Assembly: GCF_965638725.1 (NCBI RefSeq)
Contig: NC_134960.1
Location: 6,636,501 to 6,700,500, forward strand
DNA from: Aptenodytes patagonicus
Taxonomy: Eukaryota > Chordata > Aves > Sphenisciformes > Spheniscidae
Length of the DNA: 64,000 nucleotides
Direction: 5' to 3'
Shown: piece by piece, positions 56,016 through 64,000 of the stretch
How positions within the stretch are numbered: the stretch's first letter is position 1
How the letters are laid out: every line of letters starts with the position of its first letter
Program-made: the position numbers and the translations under genes
The notes under the pieces: generated by a model
Seen by the model: the letters and a program-made list of their open reading frames with translations, nothing else
The model's database searches: none
Told to the model about the DNA's origin: nothing

Positions 56016-59000
56016 CTTTAAAAGACAAAGACCAAAAAAATCATACTTCAGGCTGAAAAAAGTTGACAGCGGCAGATCATAGAATCATAGAATATCTCAA
56101 GTTGGAAGGGACCCAATAAGGATCATTGAGTCCAACTCCCTGCTCCTCGCAGTACTACCTAAAACAAACCCATATGACTAAAACCTTCGTCCAGACGCTC
56201 CTTGAGATGAAGCAACAGGCACCATCTTCACTGACTCCTTGTTTATCTGCCTCCCCACCAAGTAAGTGGCAACTTATTATACTGATTCAGAACAGTCCAA
56301 AACAGGCAAAATCTCCTCTCTCTGCCGTAGCGGCTAAATTGAGACACAGCTAGCAATTTAATGGTGGTGGGCTTTTTTGCTGACAGATGAAGAGAGTAGT
56401 CACATATTCACACCTGAGAAAACCTAAAGTTTTACTTCTGTCCTGCTACTCTTCCGTGGTCAGCTTTTAAGCATTTCCAAACTGGTTTAAGTAGCACCCA
56501 TCAAGGAAATTAGAGACAGAAAAGATCACACCAGTCATCAGACACTCTTTCCTGTAACCACATTCTTCGCTCTCCACAAAGCAGCTGTAACTTGAGGCGA
56601 TGCAAAACCAAAAAAGCCAAACAAGTTTATATGACTGATAGCATATTTGAAACACACTGCTCTGGAGGGAAAACATAGATTGCAGATCTTACTGGAAAAA
56701 TTGGTCTGGGAGGCAGAGAAAATCAAATATATTTGATTGTTGGAAACAAAGCAGTTTGTCCATGTCCACTGAGGAATTCGACACAAACGTGTGGAATTAG
56801 AGGCTTCTAAAGCTCACCAGACCAGAACAGCAGGGCAATCTACAGGCAAGGACTGAGTATGCTGACAAAATGGCTGCCCATACTGCTGAATTCCCCACTA
56901 AACCGTCAGTCATCTAACTGGAAACCTTCACATTCACTTCTTACCTGGCTCATTTTGGGGAGATCTTTAATGGTTTCTTTCTTGGACTCTTTTTCCTTGG
57001 CCCATATTCTCAGGTAGTATCTATAGTCCTGTGGACTGGTACCTTTCTCCTCTGCAAGGCAAGACCAGGCCACTACTGTCAGGTGGTTAATGGTTTCAGA
57101 CTTAAAAAGTGAATGCTGTGCCAGCAAAAATCATGCTGGAAGCAGGTTTTATTGACAATTCAGGAAAGCATCTACCAGGATGGCTGCACTGCTTTCTGCT
57201 GGTTTATCTGATCCAGCTCAGTAGAGCACAACTTTTAACACTGCTGCATCAGCTTGACTTCTCATAAATTAACTCTATGAGCTGACAACTTACCAAATGT
57301 GATTTTACAAATGTTATGATCTTGGTATGTAAAAGAGTCAGAGCAGTAAGGCATAAGAGAGATTTATTTCCCGGTTCACATCCCACTCTACCTCTGTCCA
57401 AAAGGGACACTTTGAAAGGTCTCCTTGATACAGCAAAGGACAATGAACAGCTCATAATACGAGAGAGACAAGTCTAGAATGTGGTCTGTTTATGATGAAA
57501 TTACCTTTTTCTGGACCGTTCTCATTTCTCCTTCCTTTATCTTCTGGGGTTTCTAAATAATTATGGAATTGTAAAAGAATGATTAATAGCTGATTTTCAG
57601 CAATACAAGACATGAAGAACATAAGACAACTCATATACAAATTAAAATCTTACAAGAATATATTTAATAGAAGTTAGATCTCACACTCCCACATCATGTT
57701 TGAAGGAGTGAACAGAACAGGATGGAAGCAAGAGGCTGCTGGGATGAACTGGATAAAAAGCCACACTGAAAAAGCGGGTTGAAGGGCTGAGGTAGAGGGC
57801 AGAACTCTTAAAAGAAAGGGTGAAACAGATATGAAAGACAGCTAAGCAATGTCATGGCTTAAAGACAAGGAAGTTCTGTTATCCAAAGCAAGATAATGAA
57901 TGGAAAAAACCCAAACCACCACTGAGCACATATGTGACAAATATCTACGCTCACCATTATTCACTGACTGAACTGACACTCAATTTGCAGAGTCTTACTT
58001 CACAAACTTTGCTTCTGGTTCCTCACATTATCACTAGGCTTTACAGGAAGACTTTGCTCAACTCAGACTGTTAAGTTAGCCATCTAGCACCAAACAGCAC
58101 AACTACTTACTCACTCACATCTTTTTTGAGCATTATTATATTTTGGTAAACATTTAGTACAAATGACATACTTTGACCTCCTATTTGACAATCCCTAAAA
58201 TTGTATTTTAAGAAATACAGTAGATTAGTCTACTAACAGTTTTACAATTCAATGGCATGCATCCTTATTCCTTTAAATTAGAAGACTGTGGAGGAGGCAC
58301 AGGTATCATCTACCCAGGCCAGCAAGCCTAGCACCCCCAACACTCTGCTCCGAGCGTATTTTCCCCCCACCAGTTTCTACGGCAAGAGAAACCCCACTGA
58401 AAGAAGACGGACAAAACCTATTTTGACCAAGGTTGAAACACAATAGGTAGAATATACTGAAAGGTATCTAGCACTTTATTCATAGTGGGAGTGTCATGAA
58501 AGAGGAGCAGCAGCAACAACTTCAGAGTATTTAAAATAGCACATTGGTGCTGGCAGACGATATCAGCATTATAGCCATGCTCAATGCATGCACATAATCC
58601 ATGGACTGACCTTGAGACTCACAGTGCAGGCAGAAATCCAGCTCTGAGACAAAAGGAGATACTTGAGCAGCAGAAAAAGGGGTTGAGGGGACAATATCCC
58701 AGATAAAACAGAAGAAAAGGCCAGACAGACAGACACAGAGAAGGAAACAAAAACAAGAAGAGAGACAATGAGACTTGCATGAAAAAACCTAAATTATGAT
58801 GGGAGACAGGGGCTGGTAAAAGCACACTGCTCCTCCTCAGCAGTGTGTAACTGTGCTTCAGAGGGGTCCTGCACGAAATGGGCGCTGAGCAGTTTAAGCT
58901 CCAAACTTCTTTCCCATCATGCAACAAAGACAGCGAACTCAAACACACTGGCAATCTTAACATACTGCCAACTGCAAGACCATGCTTTGCAAAAAATCAC

Positions 59001-62000
59001 TATTCATAGCACATGGATTTGTGCTGCAACTCCTGCCTAAACTGGGAGGTAAAGGCAGCAGTGTTGTATTACCTTCTGTTGTAACATCCTCTGTGAAATA
59101 ACTTGTGGCCTCCAAAGCGGACTCTGCCTCCTCTGGATTCAGAGCTGTATTTACAGAGAAGGAAATGTTAAGATCTCTAAGCTAATTGAACAGCATTATC
59201 ACCCACTTCATTAGCAAAATTCATGAGGCATCTCTTTTCAATTGCATGTTAGAACAGACCATGCTCAACGGTAGTGATATATGAAAGCAATCACTCACCG
59301 GGAGGCAGATGCAGTTTGTAAAGTACTTTGAGTTTTTCAGTGAGGTCACCATGGTACATCCCACCTGCGAAGAAAAAAAAAAATGGTTAAGAAAATAGCA
59401 ATTAGGATAAAGAATCACCCTCTGCTCACAGGCTCAAACCAGAATGAGTTCACATGCGATGAGGAAACGCTAACTGCACAAAGCCCTGTGCAGAAGCAGT
59501 AAAGAAATCTACAGCAAAACTGCATCTTGTTGGTTTGCCACCTATTGTTTCCCGAAACGGGAGGCTGCCTAGCAGCAAAAAGGCATCTTTTATTCTGTCT
59601 GAGGCTTCCTGTAAGGCTGTCACCCTCCCCTGATGATAGTGCAAACATCACTATCTCCTTTTAGTTCTCTACTTGGAAAAGGACAGAAACAATTTGTGCA
59701 ATATTCCATCATCTCCAAAGCATCACTTACTCATCCCTGTCACAAACTCCTTGAAGTTAATGAGAGAATCCCTGTTCTCATCCAAAAGCCGGAACAAACG
59801 GCCTGCTAGCACAGGCGTATGTGCGCCACAGGACCAGGGGGTCAAACTGATGAACAGCTCTTTGAACTGCTCCATGTCTATGCGATACTGCTCCAGGTAG
59901 GGTAAACTCTGATCTCGGCGGGCAGCTGCAGCACGATTATTTCCCCAGTAACAGTTCATCAGATACTTTGCCTTCGGAGGGAAAGGATTAATAGGTCAGA
60001 TTATACTACAGTACAACAATTCACAGGAATAGAGACTTTGTTATAGCTCAAGAATAGCACTGAGTAAGCAGAGAAGAGACATTTCAGGACACGCTGTTTA
60101 TCTCCCCCATTATTCCTAGTGTTACTTCACTATAAAATAATATGAAATGAAGGAAGAGACAGGGATTTCACAAAAAGCACAAAGAATAATTTTAAGTGAA
60201 AAATACAAAAAACATTATTTCAGGTCTGAACAAAATGACACTCAGGCTTTACTGCAAAGGAACATGCAGGTTTTAGAACTAAGCCTCTCTTTCTGAGTCT
60301 GCAGCACAGTGCAACTGAGTTTGCACTCAGTTTGCAAAACTGATTGTCAATATTGACTTGCAAAACTCATTGTCAATACTTCTCAATACAGAAAATTGAG
60401 ATACCACATATAAAGACCTTTGTAAACATGGGTGATAGAAATAAAATTAAATGAAACAATGAAAGTAGTAAAATTGTTGACCAAGGGGCTAATAACAAAA
60501 ATGTCTGATACAAACTGGGACCTTATTATTAGGTAATTACTGGGAAGGAAAATTGTCTAGCTTTAGTAATTTCATCACAGTGTGACAAAGAGGTCAATTC
60601 AGTCACGAGGAAATAATCTAGAATCTGTTTTTTTCTCCAACAAGGTAGTTTAAACAGATAGCTGGGATTGTTGCCTCTGTTCAAAGTCTTACTGGACTTG
60701 GTAAATGCAGTTGGGTAATACCACTCTTTTAAAAATATATACATTGACAAATAGAGGCAAAGCACTTAAGTAATTTTGTCACAATTACAGAGCAAGTCAA
60801 TGGCAAACTTGAGAAGAAAAATTGAGGTACAGTCAATCCTAGCTCCCTGTTCTAAGTGCTATGTCACATTCCTTTCCATTGATTCCACGATCTCTTTCTG
60901 AGTAAGTATCATTCAAATACTGTGAATGTGTTTTGGCCATCTTGCGGGGGGGGGGTGGGGGGCAAAATCAATCGGATAGTAATAGGGCCAGTCTCACTGG
61001 CACCATGTATAACCATGTAGAACAGAATGCCACATCTGTTTCTGATTGCTTTGATTCTTAATCCAACCTAAGACATTGCTTCCCTCTCAACTTATTTTGA
61101 TATTTGTTCTCTCTGTGTCAGAACACGTTCTTCGTCACTCTAGCTTCTTACCTTGAACACTACATACAGCTCTTCTAGTTCTTCAATAGAGAAGCCAATG
61201 TCACTAGACACAGCTCGGACCTATAGTTAGGGAGAAAATATTGAGTGAACAATTTATTTCAAAGCTAGAGAAATTAAATATGAGTCACTGAAAAATCTGT
61301 GTAACATAGAAGAGAACAAGTGTAAGGAGATATGACACAAGACGGGAGGGAAAACAATCATTCTAATACCTCCCATTGCTATAGATTACAGGTCAGGAGG
61401 ACAGTTTCTGGTCAAGCAGAAACTGCTGACATTTTGAGCAGCTAGAAAAAATTACTGCGCTTATTTCCTGTTTGTGCAGACCTGACTGTGCAGACTGTGT
61501 TGCCCCTCCCTCTTGTTTTTATCTTCGTATGTTTGACTCAGATGCATTGAGAAACAACAGTGAAAGAAACATGCGGATGAGGTTTCTTCACCTAGGACAT
61601 AGGAGATAATTGCAGTAGATATGGATACTCCCCTTTGGCCATGAACCCTTCTGTAAAATTCCCTAATGTGCTAGCATACTCTCTAAATGGCCGGAAAATA
61701 ATTATCTGCTAGCTAGCTTTTCTCAAAGATTCCAGGCAACCGGTAAAACACACAGCGCTAGGCAGTGGAGACTATTACAAGGCCTACAAGTCGTTTTTTA
61801 TCTCCCTCCATGCCAAATATCTCATCCAATCGTGGCCCAGCACTTCAATCCATTTTATTAGATTAACTAGAACCATGTAAAGAAGAAAACTGAAAATCCA
61901 TTATTCCAGCCAGTAAATCCATTTTTCACATGAACTGCAATTCTTTTAAGTCACTTAAAACTGGGTCTGCTACAGCGTGAACTTTCTAGATGCTTACAGC

Positions 62001-63459
62001 AAAACACATTCCATTAATACGCCGTTTGGTAGCTCATTCAATCTGGGAGTCACATACCACACTCTTCTTGGCTGTATCCTCCAGAGACTGGATCACTTTC
62101 AGCCTTTGTTTAAAACGCATTTGTTCAATGTCTTCTGCCTTCAAATTGCTAAATTTCTACAAGAAAGGAAGCAGACCAGGTCAACATCATCTCCTAAAGA
62201 AAGAACAACCCCTGTTCAATTACATGTTCTTTAACAAGTGTACTATCCCCTCAGAGATGATCTAAAACCCCTAGAAGCCTTTTACCAGCAGCGAAAAGAT
62301 GAGAAAACACTTGAGCTCTATTCGCTATTCACCCATGTCCTGCAAGAGAAGTCATTCAGAATTCATGAGAAATCCAACATCAGAGGTTTCTAAAGAACAG
62401 CTGAAAAAGCATCTGTCAGGACTGACAGAAATACAGATCCTGTACTGTGGCAGAGACCAGAGAATAGACCAGTTGTCATTCCTTCCAGCCCTGTTTTTTA
62501 ATAGGGCCCATATGAGATTCAGCTAGAAACACCAAAGTTAACGGGCTTTTCTATTGACTAGGTCAGACAAGTAAGATGAATTTGGTGACACTCTCTTATA
62601 AAAGAAACTGAGAACAGAGATGGCAGATTTGAAGAAACAAACAAAATACACAGCAAAATGATAGCTGCCTGACTGTAAGCAGCTGGAAGGGGACAGGATG
62701 AAGAACAGGAGATAAAAAGGGAAACGAATCCACAGTTACCACAGTGTAGCAGAGAACTGTCAAACATCAGTTCTCTCACCTGTGTTCTTTCCATCATTCA
62801 GATACAAATTTTTTACAAGTTTGTTCTCAGTATGAATAATGAGGTACACCTCCACCAGTGCAGAGGTATTTCAACAGCATTGCCACCATTCTCGGGTCAC
62901 CTTCCTATTACTATAATGTGGATCCCAGAACAGGATTCCTGTGCCCATGAACTGGGATGCTTCCATGTTTCTGCAGTATACCTCACAATTTTTACCCTGA
63001 ACTCCCCCCCGCAACTCCCTAGCACTGACAATCCTCGCATACAAGTAAGAACGGAGACTTTTTTGGCAAAGCAGGAGGAAATCTCTGGTCTGTAATTTTT
63101 ACTTATTTGCAGTCTTTGTTTTAGTCTCCACTGGTGGTGGGGAGACTCTTTGTAATCCACAATAGCCAACAGTGCTCTTCTCATACCAAACAGGAGGATT
63201 AATGGCTTGGGCCTGCCCTCCTTGAGCACCTCAAGCTATGAACACTGTTCAAATTCAGGCTGCACAAAGTATAAAACTGGATGTTGGTAGAGAAAAATCT
63301 CTTGGGCAAAACATAAGCCAGAACCTTACCTCATAGGATGTTTTGATGAGTTCAAAGATGTCGATTTCAAGTGGCGGGTCATCTCCACTTGTCAATAAGG
63401 CGTGCAAGTGGGGAATAGGGGGAGAGACGCTCTGTCTGTTAACTACGTTGTCCAAATAT
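55323..63459 (-). CDS. TBC1D9B: TBC1D9B, C-terminal ten exons (gene continues right)
   Basis: Exons in transcript order are 63459-63330, 62156-62058, 61220-61152, 59971-59731, 59364-59299, 59144-59073, 58661-58611, 57552-57505, 57051-56945 and 56015-55323. They total 1,576 coding bases (about 525 residues), all GT-AG with matching phases. TBC1D9B is a GRAM-TBC-EF-hand protein reported as a Rab11a GAP on recycling endosomes. The GRAM and TBC domains lie beyond the window. The part present begins [20 protein letters not shown], just after TBC. It then has the helical [20 protein letters not shown], an EF-hand, and a long acidic tail. The tail has [15 protein letters not shown] and the terminal [20 protein letters not shown], close to the human end. 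TBC1D9B rather than its paralogue TBC1D9 follows from this tail and from synteny. Confidence 0.97.
56077..56220 (-). mobile_element. Truncated CR1 LINE 3' end in TBC1D9B intron
   Basis: On plus it begins ATCATAGAATCATAGAATAT, then CTCAAGTTGGAAGGGACCC, then ATCATTGAGTCCAACTCC, and ends near GTCCAGACGCTCCTTGAGA. This is the reverse complement of an avian CR1 3' end with its short ATTCTATG tail repeats. It is the clearest evidence that the genome is avian. It lies 60 bases upstream of the acceptor of the last coding exon, in the same orientation as the gene. Confidence 0.92.
57505..59144 (-). CDS. TBC1D9B: TBC1D9B three small linker exons
   Basis: Exons 59144-59073 (72 bases, [16 protein letters not shown]...), 58661-58611 (51 bases, [16 protein letters not shown]) and 57552-57505 (48 bases, [16 protein letters not shown]) all start and end in phase 1. 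Each can therefore be skipped without a frameshift. The first matches the human block closely. The second is recognised from its alignment to the human SPLASDLDLFLPWEAQ. The third is divergent and acidic/basic in patches. Confidence 0.88.
57553..58610 (-). other. TBC1D9B: TBC1D9B intron, no feature recognised
   Basis: This AT-rich intron lies between two linker exons. I saw no repeat family or additional in-frame exon. Confidence 0.6.
59731..59971 (-). CDS. TBC1D9B: TBC1D9B EF-hand exon
   Basis: The exon encodes [20 protein letters not shown]... and ends in the calcium-loop sequence [12 protein letters not shown] followed by FVTGMS. Loop positions 1 (D), 3 (N), 5 (D) and 12 (E) are as expected for a calcium-binding EF-hand, so binding is plausible. 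The exon ends one base into a Ser codon, which is completed by exon 59364-59299. Confidence 0.95.
59972..61151 (-). other. TBC1D9B: TBC1D9B intron containing an old SINE and a G-run
   Basis: The intron contains the MIR-like fragment at 60,750-60,875 and a G-rich run GGGGGGGGGGTGGGGGG at about 60,945-60,962 (C-rich in the transcript). Nothing else was recognised. Confidence 0.6.
60750..60875 (+). repeat. MIR-like ancient SINE fragment
   Basis: The order AGAGGCAAAGCACTTAAGTAATTTTGTC, read as two pieces, then ACAGAGCAAGTCAATGGCAAA, then CCTAGCTCCCTGTTCTAAGTGC follows the amniote MIR/LmeSINE pattern (TTAAGTGACTTGTCCAAGGTCA, CAAGTCAGTGGCAGAG, CCCTGCTCTAACCACTA). It is heavily diverged. The call is by eye. 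Confidence 0.6.
61221..62057 (-). other. TBC1D9B: TBC1D9B intron, no feature recognised
   Basis: Nothing beyond the flanking splice sites was recognised. Confidence 0.6.
62157..63329 (-). other. TBC1D9B: TBC1D9B intron, no feature recognised
   Basis: About 1.17 kb without recognisable exon or repeat. The open frames at 61,977-62,265 and 62,832-63,095 on plus are antisense and unsupported. Confidence 0.6.
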
Positions 63460-64000
63460 CTGTGGGGAAAAAACAGAACAGATGCAAGACTCCAGGATTA
63501 GTGTCCAGGAAAAGTAGTAATATCCTAAACTCATCATTCCCAACTTCTTTGTATCATTAATCTAAACATGTAGGAAAATTTAATTTTTCCCAGCTAACCT
63601 GCAATGCTACCCTCAACGTATCTGAAGTAAAGTCAATTTTCACCCTATTTTTGGGGTATCTACACTTTTTAAAGTGGGCTTCAAGTAGTAAGATGAAGAA
63701 CTTGCTGCACGTAGAAGAGACTCACATTTCAAACACGAAAATCTTACATTTATTACACTTGGGAGATAATCTGCTTGATAAAGTTTTATGTTTCTAGAAT
63801 GCAATTGCTGCCAGGACCTGTTCTTAATAGTTGATCAGAATTCTTCTGTGAATTTTGGATAAACAACCCTTCAGAGTTCAAATTCAAACCGAGAAGCAGG
63901 AGTGCATTATGCTGCAAAGCAAACAATTCCAGAAATATGGGATTCCTCCATACTTGAGCCAAAAATTAATTTCAGCTGTTGTACCGTTACTATTCAGTTA
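63460..64000 (-). other. TBC1D9B: Partial TBC1D9B intron at the window edge
   Basis: AT-rich. No upstream exon (the end of the TBC domain) was found before the right border. Confidence 0.6.

Noticed and set aside
58619-58963. 114-codon minus frame in TBC1D9B
   Set aside because: Only its last part (58,611-58,661) is a supported exon. The rest is a pyrimidine-rich intron read through.

Overview
This is vertebrate nuclear DNA, almost certainly from a bird. Its genes are split by GT-AG introns. It carries CR1 LINE fragments, including the typical avian CR1 3' end (ATAGAATC repeats) inside an intron. Short introns and strong CpG islands fit an avian micro- or intermediate chromosome. The gene order MGAT4B(-) SQSTM1(+) MRNIP(-) TBC1D9B(-) is the order known from human 5q35.3, so this is a conserved syntenic block.

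Layout. Positions 1 to about 35.87 kb hold no gene I can recognise. This stretch lies downstream, in transcript sense, of a first exon of MGAT4B on the minus strand (coding 35,869-35,965). I read it as a very long MGAT4B intron 1. It is mostly AT-rich single-copy DNA with TAATTA-type, enhancer-like patches. It also has an AT-rich hairpin (5.5 kb), two ancient MIR-like SINE pieces (20.0 and 29.9 kb) and a 1.2 kb decayed CR1 LINE (32.6-33.8 kb). The MGAT4B CpG island (35.4-36.3 kb) is followed at once by a long TG-rich tract (36.3-37.2 kb). At 37.46-37.89 kb two short plus-strand open segments look protein-like but match no gene I know. Positions 37.9-43.0 kb are intergenic and include candidate NRF2/AP-1 sites for SQSTM1.

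SQSTM1 (p62, autophagy receptor) is complete: eight coding exons, 43,715-48,181, plus strand, 453 residues. MRNIP (MRN-complex-interacting protein) is complete on the minus strand: seven coding exons, 52,718 down to 48,921, 377 residues. It sits tail-to-tail with SQSTM1, with about 0.45 kb between the poly(A) signals. The last ten coding exons of TBC1D9B (a Rab-GAP family protein) run on the minus strand from 63,459 to 55,323. Its 3' UTR reaches about 53.58 kb, next to a purine-rich 8-bp minisatellite (53,215-53,456). The TBC domain itself lies beyond the right edge.

The four genes are housekeeping-type neighbours (N-glycan branching, selective autophagy, DNA-break response, endosomal Rab control). 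They share no pathway that the sequence shows. No new mobile or defence system is visible. The most interesting unexplained items are the possible small gene at 37.5-37.9 kb, the two ARE-type sites upstream of SQSTM1, and the repeat tracts beside the MGAT4B and TBC1D9B ends.
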